A stretch of DNA of 64,000 nucleotides from Propioniferax innocua (lineage in GTDB: Bacteria > Actinomycetota > Actinomycetes > Propionibacteriales > Propionibacteriaceae), in NCBI RefSeq assembly GCF_006716235.1, contig NZ_VFOR01000002.1:682001-746000 (forward strand). The letters run 5' to 3'. Made by a program: the position numbers and the translations under genes. The notes beneath the pieces are model-generated. The model saw nothing but the letters and a program-made list of their open reading frames with translations, searched no databases and was not told the origin of the DNA. Each line of letters begins with the position of its first letter. Positions within the stretch are counted from its first letter, which is position 1. Shown piece after piece: positions 18,658-27,956 of the stretch.

Positions 18658-20211
18658 CTACTCGGTGCAGATGATGTCCTCGGCCGGCAGATCATCGGCG
18701 AAGAACCGATGGACCGCATCATCGACGCACGTCGACGTGCCTCCGTAGGTTCCGTGGCCGTCTCCCTCCCACGTGACCAGGAAGCCCGATTCGAAGGTGT
18801 CGGCCATATCAACGGCATTCTCATAGGGCGTCGCGGAGTCCATCCGTGCACCGATCACCATGATCGGCGCAGCCCCCGGCGCGGTCTGATCCTCCGGGTT
18901 CGGCACCACCGGAGCAGGCCAGAGCGGGCAGATGAGATCCGGCCCCATGAACGGCCCCAGGGCCCCGGCCTCCTCGGCCTCCTTCTTTGCCCGGGCACGT
19001 TCCCCCGCAAGACCGAGGTCGACGTGACTGTTGCACCGAATGGCGTTGAAAGCCGTCATGAGCGACCCATAGTTGCCGTCGATATCGCGTTCGTTGTAGG
19101 CGTCCGCCAACTCCAACAGGGCCTGCCCCCGCCCTGAACGCGCCGCCGACACCGCATCGGCCAATATCGGATACCAGTCCTTCGTCCCATACAGCGGCAT
19201 GAGGATTCCGGACACGGCCAGCGTCTGCGTCAGCTCCCGGTCATGCACCTGCAGCGGCTGATGGTCCAGATGCCGCAACAACCCCGTCACGGCCTGGATC
19301 ACCTCGTCCCTGTCATCCCCGAGATCACAGTCGCCCTCCGCGCACCATTCGGCGAAGGACTCGAGGGCCCGTTCGAAGCCTTCGGCCTGCGTCACGTCAC
19401 TGTCGTCGGCGAGGGAGACCGCGCTGTCCAACACCAGACGTCCCACACGGTCCGGAAATGTGGCCGCATACACCGCGCCGATCTCCGTGCCGTATGAATA
19501 ACCGAGGTAGTTGAGCCGTTCGTCGCCGACGAGCCCACGCAGCAGATCCAGGTCCTGCACGGTCGCGGTGGTCGACACATGCGCCAGCAACGGGCCCGAA
19601 CGCTCGAGACATCTCTGCCCGAAACCTCTGGCGGCCTCCTCCAATGCAGCATCCTCGGCTTCATCGTCGGGGCTGGCGTCGACGGTGAGGAACTCGTCCA
19701 TCTCGGCACCGTCGAGGCAACGAACCGGCGTCGAGTCACCGACGCCGCGGGGATCCCAGCCGATGAGGTCGTAGTGCTCGAGCCCGGCATGACTGAAATA
19801 CTCGACCATCTCCTTGCCCGAGGAACCGGGACCGCCGGGGTTCAGGAAGATCGTTCCACGGCGGGGCTGCTGCGTGGCTGCGACCCTGCGCATCGACAAC
19901 GTGATGGCCTGCCCATCGGGGTCGGCCCAGTCGAGCGGCACCGCGATGTCAGCACATTCATGCTCACCGCAGGGTTCCCAAGCCAGATCCTGATCGGTAT
20001 AACGGTCGACGCCCGCGCCGGGCGGAGCATCCCGGAACCCATGGGGCGCCACATCGGGAACATCCACCTCGGGCCGGTCCGGTGCCGGGGTGCTCGACAT
20101 TTCCGGTGGCTCCGGTGTCTCCGGATCGGGTGATGTCGTACCAGGAAGCAGCGAACAACCTGCCAACATCAACGCTGAAGCAGCCGCCGCAGCCACCCAC
20201 CGTGCGGTCAT
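18658..20211 (-). CDS. secreted alpha/beta-hydrolase lipoprotein (tripeptidyl aminopeptidase family)
   Basis: Predicted exported peptidase or esterase of 517 residues, similar to the Streptomyces Tap / mycobacterial CaeA group. A lipoprotein signal ends in LMLAGC with the lipid-bearing cysteine near residue 19, followed by a Pro/Glu-rich linker. The hydrolase domain has the oxyanion-type FLNPGGPGSSG, the nucleophile elbow GYSYGTEIG, and a C-terminal domain with GDGHGTYGGTSTCVD that supplies the catalytic His. The last residues (CTE) are cysteine-bearing, as in relatives. The gene overlaps the DoxX gene by 4 bp. Confidence 0.88.
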   Translation of the reverse strand: MTARWVAAAAASALMLAGCSLLPGTTSPDPETPEPPEMSSTPAPDRPEVDVPDVAPHGFRDAPPGAGVDRYTDQDLAWEPCGEHECADIAVPLDWADPDGQAITLSMRRVAATQQPRRGTIFLNPGGPGSSGKEMVEYFSHAGLEHYDLIGWDPRGVGDSTPVRCLDGAEMDEFLTVDASPDDEAEDAALEEAARGFGQRCLERSGPLLAHVSTTATVQDLDLLRGLVGDERLNYLGYSYGTEIGAVYAATFPDRVGRLVLDSAVSLADDSDVTQAEGFERALESFAEWCAEGDCDLGDDRDEVIQAVTGLLRHLDHQPLQVHDRELTQTLAVSGILMPLYGTKDWYPILADAVSAARSGRGQALLELADAYNERDIDGNYGSLMTAFNAIRCNSHVDLGLAGERARAKKEAEEAGALGPFMGPDLICPLWPAPVVPNPEDQTAPGAAPIMVIGARMDSATPYENAVDMADTFESGFLVTWEGDGHGTYGGTSTCVDDAVHRFFADDLPAEDIICTE

Positions 20212-21128
20212 GCCACCGAGGAGGCCTTGTTCACCTTGTCTTCCTTGCGCTGCGCCCGATTGCGCCGCAGCGCACGATCAGCCGACCAACCACCGGCACC
20301 GACACACAGGAAGAGGAAACCGACCCCCGCCAGGATCAACGGCACCTCACCGTCGAGCTCGTAGCCGTTGAACGGGTTACCCGTCCAGTGCACGAACACC
20401 AGAGCCATGATGGTGATGGCCATGAGGCCCACCCCCGCGAAACGCGTGGCCAGACCGAACAGCAGGGCCACCGCGATCAACAGCTCACCGATCGCGAGCG
20501 CGTAACCGAGGATCACCCCCTGACCGGTCATCTGCCCAAGAAGCGTTCCTTCGACCATTCCGATGGTGCCCTGGATGTCCAGAACCTTGGCCACACCGTG
20601 CAGGGCCATGACCCCGGCGATGACGAGCCGAAGCACGAACAGCCCCAATGATCCGAATGCCTTGTCCGTCGTCCGCGGGGGACGTGGCGGCGCGGTCGGG
20701 GCCGTCTGCGCGTCGGCCTTGTCGTTACGACGGCGACGCTTGCCCAGGGCAGCCTCACGCTCGGCCCTGCGTCGCTCGGTCTCACGGCGACGCTCGGCTT
20801 CGGGATCCTCTGGCACCGGCTGGACCTTGGTCGCCTCCGATTCGTCATCCCCGTCAGATCCGGCGGCGACGACCTGCGTCTTCTCATCATCAGCCGCATC
20901 GTTCCCGGCGGCGATCCTGTCGGAATCGGTCTTGCCGACGGTGTCCGAATCGGTGCTGATCTTCTGGGTCGCATCATCGGTCGCCGACTTGTCGGTGCCG
21001 GGCTCCTCAGCCGTGACATCCTTCGCGTCCATGGCCTGAGTGGACTCACCCTGATCGGCGTCATCGAAGAAGGACCCGCTCTTGATGGACTTCTCGTCCT
21101 TGGTGGTGTCCTTGTCCTGACGGCTCAT
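20208..21128 (-). CDS. DoxX-family membrane protein with long acidic N-terminus
   Basis: Integral membrane protein of 306 residues. The DoxX domain occupies about residues 155-290 with four membrane segments, starting FGSLGLFVLRLVIAGVMALHG and including the GLATRFAGVGLMAI segment. In front is an unusual 150-residue hydrophilic stretch, rich in Asp, Glu, Thr and Lys, ending in an Arg-rich block (AERRRETERRRAEREAALGKRRRR). That region is probably cytoplasmic and disordered. It is translationally coupled (ATGA) to the downstream lipoprotein. The family is linked to redox stress in mycobacteria; the role here is unknown. Confidence 0.82.
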   Translation of the reverse strand: MSRQDKDTTKDEKSIKSGSFFDDADQGESTQAMDAKDVTAEEPGTDKSATDDATQKISTDSDTVGKTDSDRIAAGNDAADDEKTQVVAAGSDGDDESEATKVQPVPEDPEAERRRETERRRAEREAALGKRRRRNDKADAQTAPTAPPRPPRTTDKAFGSLGLFVLRLVIAGVMALHGVAKVLDIQGTIGMVEGTLLGQMTGQGVILGYALAIGELLIAVALLFGLATRFAGVGLMAITIMALVFVHWTGNPFNGYELDGEVPLILAGVGFLFLCVGAGGWSADRALRRNRAQRKEDKVNKASSVA

Positions 21129-21246
21129 GGAAGTCCCTTTCGTGCGACGGCTGAGGGGGAAGATCCTCGCAAGAGTTCTTCAACATCCTTGCAGCGCGGC
21201 CCGCCACCATGCCGCAGCGACACCCACCACCTGTGAAACGAAGGGC

Positions 21247-22425
21247 TCAGCCTCCGTAGGACCAGCCCTTCATCAGCCTGATCAACAGTGCCTCCACCGC
21301 CAGGAGCGGAGCGACATTGCCCTCCAGCTCCTCACGACACTGCAACAACGCATCGATGCGACGCAGGCTCGCCTCGGGTGTGGTGCCCCTGGCCTGCTCC
21401 CACAGCTCCCCAGCGATCTCGGGATTCACGAGTCGGTCCTGCTCACCGGTGAGCTGCAGCGTCACCACATCGCGGTAGTAGGTGGTGAGCTCGGTGAGAG
21501 CGCGATCCAGCGCATCGCGCTGCATCCGCTTCGCCCGGACCTTCTGCTCGTCCTCGAGCTCCTTCATCGCAGCTCGCGCCTGTTTGGGCTTGGCTCCCTT
21601 CGTGCCGAACCCCAGAGCTTCGCCCAGCTCCTCACGTTCGGCCGCGTCGAGAGCTTCCGTGGCTGCCTTCGCCTCGGCCGCACAGGCGTCCACAAGTTTC
21701 TGGGCCGCCGTCAAGCAGGCCGCCGATCCGGTGAGCCGACGCGGGATCTGCAGCACGTCACGTCGACGATCACGGGCGTCCTCATGAAGGGCGAGGACCC
21801 GAGCACGTCCGATATGGCCCTGCGCAGCACGGGCCGCATTCATGGCCATGGCCGGATCGACCCCGTCACGACGAGTGAGCAGATCGGCGACGGCACCGAC
21901 CGGCGGGGTGGAGAGACCCAGCGCACGGCATCGAGACCGGATCGTCGTCACCACATCATCGGGAGTGGGCGCGCACAGCAGCCAGACGGTCTTCGGCGCG
22001 GGCTCCTCGATGCTCTTCAACAATGCGTCCGCACCCCGATCGGTGACGCGGTCGGCGTCCTCCATAACCAACACCTGGTGACGCCCCAGCGTCGGGCTCA
22101 TCGACGCCCGCCGCACCAGATCACGTACCTCATCGACACCGATCGAGAGCTTCTCGGTCCGCACCAATGTGACATCGGGGTGGGCGCCACTGAGCGCGGT
22201 CCGACAGGCCTGACATTCACCGCATCCACCACGTTCGCACTGCAATGCGGCTGCAAAGGCACGCGCCACGTTGGATCGACCGGAGCCGGGCGGCCCGGTG
22301 ACGAGCCAGGCGTGCGTCATCGCATGCCGGTCTCCGGCGACCGCGCGCTGCAACGTCGTCACCGCGTTCTGCTGACCGACCACATCGGCCCAGACGCCCG
22401 TCATCCCACGAACCGTCACCGTCAT
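21247..22425 (-). CDS. holB: DNA polymerase III subunit delta-prime
   Basis: Clamp-loader subunit of the replicative polymerase, 392 residues. It shows WADVVGQQNAVTTLQRAV, the P-loop position GPPGSGRS with Arg in place of the usual Lys (consistent with a non-hydrolysing subunit), a zinc-binding cysteine cluster CERGGCGECQAC, and the sensor region RSRCRAL. The C-terminal third has a long charged helix. Its ATG 22425 overlaps the tmk stop, and the tmk-holB order downstream of topA is conserved in this group. Confidence 0.94.
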   Translation of the reverse strand: MTVTVRGMTGVWADVVGQQNAVTTLQRAVAGDRHAMTHAWLVTGPPGSGRSNVARAFAAALQCERGGCGECQACRTALSGAHPDVTLVRTEKLSIGVDEVRDLVRRASMSPTLGRHQVLVMEDADRVTDRGADALLKSIEEPAPKTVWLLCAPTPDDVVTTIRSRCRALGLSTPPVGAVADLLTRRDGVDPAMAMNAARAAQGHIGRARVLALHEDARDRRRDVLQIPRRLTGSAACLTAAQKLVDACAAEAKAATEALDAAEREELGEALGFGTKGAKPKQARAAMKELEDEQKVRAKRMQRDALDRALTELTTYYRDVVTLQLTGEQDRLVNPEIAGELWEQARGTTPEASLRRIDALLQCREELEGNVAPLLAVEALLIRLMKGWSYGG

Positions 22426-23036
22426 CCCCCGGGCTTCTCCCGCAGCCGTGTCACCGCGTCCCGGACACGTGCGGCGATCTCGTCCCGGGCGCCACGGGCC
22501 GGAACCACGAGATGGCGACCCGGATCCTCCTCGGCCAGAGCCAGGAACCCCTCCCGGACACGGTGGTGGAAGGACTCGCCGGCCGACTCCAGCCGGTCAC
22601 CGAGGTCCTTGGCAGCAAGAGCGTCATCGGGGTCCACATCGAGCAGGACGGTCAGATCCGGACACAGCCCACCGGTGGCCCAGCGCGCCAGCTTCGTGAT
22701 CTCAGCAGGGTCGAGCACACGTCCTGCACCCTGATAAGCGATCATCGAATCGACGTACCGGTCACAGACCACATCGGCCCCCGCAGCCAGAGCCGGGCGG
22801 ATGACCTCGGCCACATGCTGGGCCTTGTCGGCCGAATACAGCAGGGCCTCGGCACGTGGATCGACGTCTCCGGTGGAAGGATCCAGCACGAGTTCCCGCA
22901 CCTTCGTCCCCAACGCGGTGCCGCCCGGCTGACGGGTGCGCACGACGGTGCGTCCCTGCTCCTCGAGCCACTCGGCCAGCAGTCGCGACTGTGTGGTCTT
23001 GCCTGCCCCGTCACCACCTTCGAAGACGACGAACAT
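22422..23036 (-). CDS. tmk: thymidylate kinase
   Basis: Phosphorylates dTMP to dTDP. The 204-residue protein begins MFVVFEGGDGAGKTTQSRLLAEWL with Walker A GGDGAGKT at residues 7-14, and has the DRYVDSMIAYQGAGR segment that contacts the nucleotide. It starts 3 bp after the topA stop and overlaps holB by 4 bp, so topA-tmk-holB form one unit. Confidence 0.97.
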   Translation of the reverse strand: MFVVFEGGDGAGKTTQSRLLAEWLEEQGRTVVRTRQPGGTALGTKVRELVLDPSTGDVDPRAEALLYSADKAQHVAEVIRPALAAGADVVCDRYVDSMIAYQGAGRVLDPAEITKLARWATGGLCPDLTVLLDVDPDDALAAKDLGDRLESAGESFHHRVREGFLALAEEDPGRHLVVPARGARDEIAARVRDAVTRLREKPGG

Positions 23037-23039
23037 CGC

Positions 23040-25820
23040 TCAGGACTTCTTCGCGGTCGTCTTCTTCGCTGCGGTCTTCTTGGCTGTCGTCTTCTTCGCG
23101 GTCGTCTTCTTGGCCGTCGTCTTCTTCGCGGTCGACTTCTTCGCGGTCGACTTCTTCGCCGTCGACTTCTTCGCCGTCGACTTCTTCGCCGTCGACTTCT
23201 TCGCGGTCGACTTCTTCCGGGCAGTCTTCTTCGCCGGACCCTTCGCGCGCTTCTCCGCCAGCAACTCGGCGGCACGTTCAGGCGTGATCTCCTCGACGCT
23301 GTCACCCCGACGCAGCGTCGCGTTGTATTCGCCGTCAGTCACATAGGGCCCAAAACGGCCGTCCTTGACCAGCATCGGCTTACCCGAGATCGGATCGTTG
23401 CCGAGCTCCTTCAGCGGCGGCTTGGCTGCAGCCCGCCCACGTTGCTTGGGCTGTGCATAGAGCGCCAGGGCCTCCTCGACCGTGATCGAGAAGATCTGGT
23501 CCTCAGTCTGCAACGAACGCGAATCGGTGCCCTTCTTCAGATACGGGCCGTAGCGCCCGTTCTGTGCGGTGATGTCGACGCCCTCGGCGTCCTGCCCCAC
23601 CACTCGAGGCAACGACAGCAGCTTCAGCGCATCCGCCAGATCGATGGTCTCGAGGTCCATGGACTTGAACAGCGAACCGGTCTTCGGCTTCTGCGACTTG
23701 GGCGCGTCCTCAGGAAGCACCTGCGTCACATACGGCCCGAAGCGTCCGTTCTTGGCGACAATCGTGAGGCCGGATTCAGGATCGACGCCAAGCTCACGCT
23801 GCTCCCCCATCGGCTTGGCCAACAGTTCACGAGCCCGCTCGACGGTCAACTCATCGGGCGGCAGGTCGTCGGCCACGGCGGCGCGCTTCTCACCCTGTTC
23901 CACCGAAGTGCCGTAGCGCCCGACACGCACCGAGATCGGTTCCTCGCCATCCAGCCCGCTGGTCAACGGGAAGGTGCACAGCCGCCGCGCGTCGATCTCC
24001 CCCAACTCGGTGACGAGCTTGTTGAGGCCCTCCGCGGCGTCCTCGCCACCGAAGTAGAAATCGCGCAGCACGGCGGGGCGGTCGGCGTCGCCACGGGCGA
24101 TGTGGTCGAGCGTCTCCTCCATCTCGGCGGTGAAGCGATAATCGACCAATTCACTGAAGTGCGCCTCGAGCAGCCGCGTCACGGCGAAGGCCAGCCAGGT
24201 GGGAACGAGCGCCGATCCCTTACGGAACACGTAGTCACGCGCCGTGATGGTGCGGATGATCGACGCGTAGGTCGAGGGACGCCCGATCTCGAGCTCCTCG
24301 AGCTTGGCGACCAACGACGGCTCGGTGTAGCGGGCCGGCGGCTTGGTCTCATGGCCGGACGCCGTGACGTCCTCGGCGCTGAGCGTCTGCCCCTCCGAGA
24401 GGTCCGGCAAACGCTTCTGCGCATCGTCCTTCGCGCCACCCTTGGTCTCATCGACCGATTCGACATAGGCCTTGAGAAAACCGTGGAACGTGATCGTGCG
24501 GCCCGAGGCCACGAATGTGCACTCCTCACCCGAAGCGGGGCGGGCAGCGATCTTCACCGACATCGACTCGCCACGGGCATCGGCCATCTGCGACGCGATC
24601 GTGCGCATCCAGATGAGCTCGTAGAGCTTGAAATGGTCGCCCTTGAGGCCGGTCTGTGCGGGAGTGGCGAACGAATCACCGGCGGGGCGGATCGCCTCGT
24701 GGGCCTCCTGCGCATTCTTCACCTTCGAGGCATAGATCCGCGGCTTCTCCGGCAGGTACGACGAACCGAACAGCTGCGACACCTGAGCACGCGCGGCGGA
24801 GATCGCCGACCCCGAGAGCGTCACCGAATCGGTACGCATGTAGGTGATGAAACCCTGCTCGTAGAGATCCTGCGCGATCGACATGGTGCGCTGCGCCCCG
24901 TAGCCGAGCTTGCGTCCGGCCTCCTGCTGCAGCGTCGTGGTGCGGAACGGCGCATAGGGGCGACGTGTGTATGGCTTGGCCTCCACCGACTGCACGGTGT
25001 AGGCCGCCGACTTCAACGACTCCGCCAGCACCGTGGCCCGCTGCTCATCCAGATGGACGAGTTTGGTGTCGGTCAGCTGACCGTCGGCGTTGAAGTCCCG
25101 CCCCTGCGCGATCTTCGCCTCACCGACATGGGTCAGTCGAGCGTCGAACAGTGGCGGTTCAGCGCCGGAACCGGCGTCGAGCACCGCGTCGAGATCCCAG
25201 TACGACGCGGTGGTGAACGCGATGCGTTCCTTCTCCCTTTCCACCACCAGTCGCGTCGCCACCGACTGCACCCGACCCGCCGACAGCCCCTGGGCGACCT
25301 TGCGCCACAACACCGGCGACACCTCGTAGCCGTACAAGCGGTCAAGAATGCGTCGGGTCTCCTGGGCGTCGACCAGATCGGTGTCGAGCGGACGCAGATT
25401 CTGCGCGGCCTCCTGGATGGCCTGCTCGGTGATCTCATGGAACACCATGCGGTGCACCGGAACCTTGGGCTTCAACTCATCGAGCAGATGCCAAGCGATG
25501 GCCTCGCCCTCACGGTCACCGTCCGTGGCGAGCCAAAGTTCGTCGACGTCCTTGAGGGCGGCCTTCAACTCGCGGATCTGTGACTTCTTCTCCTGGGGCA
25601 CCACATAGATGGCCTGGAAATCGTGGTCGACGTCGACACCGAGGCGCGCCCATTTCTCACCCTTGTACTTGGCGGGGATGTCGGATGCCCGTGTGGGCAG
25701 GTCGCGGATGTGGCCGCGGCTGGACTCCACCCGATGGCCCGCCCCCAGATAGCCGGCGATCTTGCTCGCCTTGGTGGGGGACTCGACGATCACGAGTCTG
25801 CGGGTAATGCTGTCGGCCAC
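23040..25820 (-). CDS. topA: DNA topoisomerase I
   Basis: Type IA topoisomerase of 926 residues that relaxes negative supercoils. The TOPRIM domain starts RRLVIVESPTKASKIAGYLG, with the acidic triad in DGDREGEAIAW; the active-site tyrosine is in FITYMRTDSVTLS. The C-terminus has the repeated topo-C-like modules with GRFGPYV/GRYGPYL motifs and no zinc fingers, as in mycobacteria. The last 60 residues are a lysine-rich tail of KKSTA/KKTTA units that probably binds DNA. It heads the topA-tmk-holB group. Confidence 0.97.
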   Translation of the reverse strand: MADSITRRLVIVESPTKASKIAGYLGAGHRVESSRGHIRDLPTRASDIPAKYKGEKWARLGVDVDHDFQAIYVVPQEKKSQIRELKAALKDVDELWLATDGDREGEAIAWHLLDELKPKVPVHRMVFHEITEQAIQEAAQNLRPLDTDLVDAQETRRILDRLYGYEVSPVLWRKVAQGLSAGRVQSVATRLVVEREKERIAFTTASYWDLDAVLDAGSGAEPPLFDARLTHVGEAKIAQGRDFNADGQLTDTKLVHLDEQRATVLAESLKSAAYTVQSVEAKPYTRRPYAPFRTTTLQQEAGRKLGYGAQRTMSIAQDLYEQGFITYMRTDSVTLSGSAISAARAQVSQLFGSSYLPEKPRIYASKVKNAQEAHEAIRPAGDSFATPAQTGLKGDHFKLYELIWMRTIASQMADARGESMSVKIAARPASGEECTFVASGRTITFHGFLKAYVESVDETKGGAKDDAQKRLPDLSEGQTLSAEDVTASGHETKPPARYTEPSLVAKLEELEIGRPSTYASIIRTITARDYVFRKGSALVPTWLAFAVTRLLEAHFSELVDYRFTAEMEETLDHIARGDADRPAVLRDFYFGGEDAAEGLNKLVTELGEIDARRLCTFPLTSGLDGEEPISVRVGRYGTSVEQGEKRAAVADDLPPDELTVERARELLAKPMGEQRELGVDPESGLTIVAKNGRFGPYVTQVLPEDAPKSQKPKTGSLFKSMDLETIDLADALKLLSLPRVVGQDAEGVDITAQNGRYGPYLKKGTDSRSLQTEDQIFSITVEEALALYAQPKQRGRAAAKPPLKELGNDPISGKPMLVKDGRFGPYVTDGEYNATLRRGDSVEEITPERAAELLAEKRAKGPAKKTARKKSTAKKSTAKKSTAKKSTAKKSTAKKSTAKKTTAKKTTAKKTTAKKTAAKKTTAKKS
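23044..23225 (-). repeat. 15-bp tandem repeats coding the TopA tail
   Basis: About a dozen copies of a 15-bp unit, each encoding KKSTA or KKTTA, form the 3' end of topA. Several adjacent units are identical at DNA level, so copy number may vary between strains. Confidence 0.85.
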
Positions 25821-25888
25821 GGTGTCCCTTCAAATGGTCATGAGTGCGATTTCATCGCGCAGCCTACATCCCACGCAAGGGCGCTCGA

Positions 25889-26386
25889 TCAATCGTCTCG
25901 GCCGGGCCCCTCATCGTGCTTCTTCGAAGGACCACGCTGCCCGGTGGCCATCTGAGCCACGAAGATCGCCGCCATGATGCCGAGCGGCCAGATCGGCCAG
26001 AACCAGATGAGCTCGCCGGAGGCCACACAGGAGATGCCCCAGATCGTCGAGAGGATCAACGAGGTTGTGATCCAGGGAACGGTGATCGGCGGCGTTTTCT
26101 GCAACCATCCCGGCGTCTGGTTCTGCGAGGCCACCGACACCAGATCCTCCCGAGTGGGAACAGCCAGCTCTTTGCCATCGACGAGATCGTGGGTCAACTC
26201 ACCGAGCGACCCGTAGGTCAAGGCCCCATCCACCGCGGCCGCACGCTGCTCGTACTCGGCTACGGTCAATTCGCCGCAGTCGCGTGCCTGCGCAAGCCGT
26301 TGCCGCACCCGCTCACGTGCGTGGGCGCTCGCCCGTTTGTCAGCGTGCTCTGCTTCATCGCCGTACACCGGGAACCCGCTCTCCAT
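25889..26386 (-). CDS. DUF1707 and 2TM-domain membrane protein
   Basis: Small membrane protein of 165 residues. The N-terminal segment ASAHARERVRQRLAQARDCGELTVAEYEQR is the DUF1707 (SHOCT-like) pattern; two membrane segments follow at about residues 100-145 (WITTSLILSTIWGIS and WPIWPLGIMAAIFVAQ). The tail is charged. The family is common in actinobacteria and has no firm function. It lies 68 bp upstream of topA in transcription order reversed, that is, after the methyltransferase gene and before topA ends up starting at 25820. Confidence 0.75.
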   Translation of the reverse strand: MESGFPVYGDEAEHADKRASAHARERVRQRLAQARDCGELTVAEYEQRAAAVDGALTYGSLGELTHDLVDGKELAVPTREDLVSVASQNQTPGWLQKTPPITVPWITTSLILSTIWGISCVASGELIWFWPIWPLGIMAAIFVAQMATGQRGPSKKHDEGPGRDD

Positions 26387-26447
26387 GCCCCCATTCTCTC
26401 ACCTGCACGGTGGCCGCCGGCATTCGAGGCGCTCTGAGCGCACGCAA

Positions 26448-26462
26448 AGGGAAATATTCCCT
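26448..26462 (-). terminator. hairpin after the methyltransferase gene
   Basis: On the minus strand AGGGAA-TAT-TTCCCT forms a 6-bp stem followed by TTG, 7 bp after the stop of the gene at 26470. Confidence 0.5.
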
Positions 26463-26469
26463 CAACGTC

Positions 26470-27933
26470 TCATTCAGAGGCATGTTTTGCGAGGAACCCA
26501 TCGATCACGGCCTCCCGCAGCTTCGGCGCAAGCTCCTCTGTGAGCGCGTCAGCATCCGCATCAAGCAGGGCAGCGACCGCGCCGATGATCTGACGCGGTG
26601 TCAGTTCTCCGTCACAAGCACCCAGCACGGCGGCCAGGGCGGTGTCGGTCTCGATCGCGCGACGAAGCCCCCGGTACTGCCGGAACACGATGTGGTTCGG
26701 GTCCGCCGCTCCGGGTTCGCCCAAGGTCTCCTGGAGGACGCCTTCGGCGAGGGTCCAGTGCGCATCGAGGACACCGTCGTCACCACGTCCGCGCAGGAGC
26801 GTGACGGCATCGAACCATTCGGCGATGGCGGGCCCAACAGGTTGTTGCACCGCGTGTGGCCACGACTCGACGCGGACCTCGGGGATCGCCGCGCCACTGT
26901 TGCGGACATTGATCCAGCCCATACCGACCTCGGTGATGCCGAGTCGGTCGAAATACTCCAGCCATTGGCGGTAACGCGGCACGAAATCCTCGCTGCCGGC
27001 CAATCCTGCATCGGTCAGCCAGATCTCGATGTACTCGTAGGGATCGAGACGTTCACGTTCGATGATCAGCGCGTCGCACCCGGCGGGGATCCACTCGGTA
27101 AGCCGTTCGGCCCATCGGTCAGGGTCGAGAATCGCCCAGTTGCCGAGAACCTGCAGTACACCGCCGGGGTTCAGATGGTCGGCGCAGTTGGCGACGATGT
27201 GATGCACGAGGCCGTCGGCGGTGAAGACGCCCTCACGGTAGGTGAGGCGCGACTCCGAGGGCGGTGACATCACGTACGGCGGATTGGTGACGATCAGATC
27301 GAACCGCTCCCCCGCCACAGGTTCGTAAAGCGACCCCAACCGCTGCTCCACCTCCAGACCGTTGAGTTCGAACGTCAATCCGGCCAGCGCATTGGCCCGC
27401 GGGTTGAGATCGGTGGCCACCACCCGCTCGGCGCGCTGGGCCAGATGCACCGACTGGATGCCACAGCCCGAGCCAAGATCCAGGGCCGCGTCGAAGCGCC
27501 CCGGCACCATGAGCTGCGTCAACTGTGTGGACGCCGGGGAGAGCCCCAGCACGTAATCCTCGGTCATCGGGGGCGGTGGCGTGTCGAGACCACAGGTGAG
27601 ATCGGAGACGATCCAAGCGCGCGTGCCGTCATCACTGGAGTAGGGCCGCACGTCAATGAGCGCGCGGATCTGGTCTCCATCGCGGGCGACCAAACCGGCA
27701 GTGACCGCGTCCTCCACCGGAAGTGCTTCGGCGACGCGGGCCACGTCGAGCGGTTGCTGCAGGATGAACAACCGAATCAGCGTCGCCAGCGGGTCGTCGG
27801 TCTGCCCCACGGCACGGTCCGAGGCGATGGTGCTGTTGCGGTTGAGAGCCCGCTGCCCGGCTTCGCCGATGCGCTCCATGACCGCATCGGTGGTGTACTC
27901 AGCAGCGGTGAGGGCGTTGATGATGCTTTCCAC
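26470..27933 (-). CDS. class I SAM-dependent methyltransferase (HemK-like core)
   Basis: Predicted methyltransferase of 487 residues. A helical N-terminal domain (about 1-150) precedes the SAM-binding core with LDLGSGCGIQSVHLA and the catalytic-type IVTNPPYVMSP, the N5-glutamine/adenine methylase pattern. A C-terminal domain of about 180 residues follows. The three-part layout matches a family common in actinobacteria (DUF7059/DUF7782-flanked methyltransferases) whose substrate is unknown. The GTG at 27933 (VESIINAL) is chosen; the longer frame to 28002 would overlap the divergent kinase gene. Confidence 0.8.
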   Translation of the reverse strand: MESIINALTAAEYTTDAVMERIGEAGQRALNRNSTIASDRAVGQTDDPLATLIRLFILQQPLDVARVAEALPVEDAVTAGLVARDGDQIRALIDVRPYSSDDGTRAWIVSDLTCGLDTPPPPMTEDYVLGLSPASTQLTQLMVPGRFDAALDLGSGCGIQSVHLAQRAERVVATDLNPRANALAGLTFELNGLEVEQRLGSLYEPVAGERFDLIVTNPPYVMSPPSESRLTYREGVFTADGLVHHIVANCADHLNPGGVLQVLGNWAILDPDRWAERLTEWIPAGCDALIIERERLDPYEYIEIWLTDAGLAGSEDFVPRYRQWLEYFDRLGITEVGMGWINVRNSGAAIPEVRVESWPHAVQQPVGPAIAEWFDAVTLLRGRGDDGVLDAHWTLAEGVLQETLGEPGAADPNHIVFRQYRGLRRAIETDTALAAVLGACDGELTPRQIIGAVAALLDADADALTEELAPKLREAVIDGFLAKHASE

Positions 27934-27956
27934 GCCGTGAACTCTAGACTCCCTGT

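Noticed and set aside
21127-22734. A 535-residue open frame on the plus strand
   Set aside because: It is antisense to holB and part of tmk; the composition is arginine- and histidine-heavy, as expected for a shadow frame.
22512-25583. A 1023-residue open frame on the plus strand
   Set aside because: It is antisense to topA, which is intact and unmistakable on the minus strand. The frame stays open because of strong GC codon bias.
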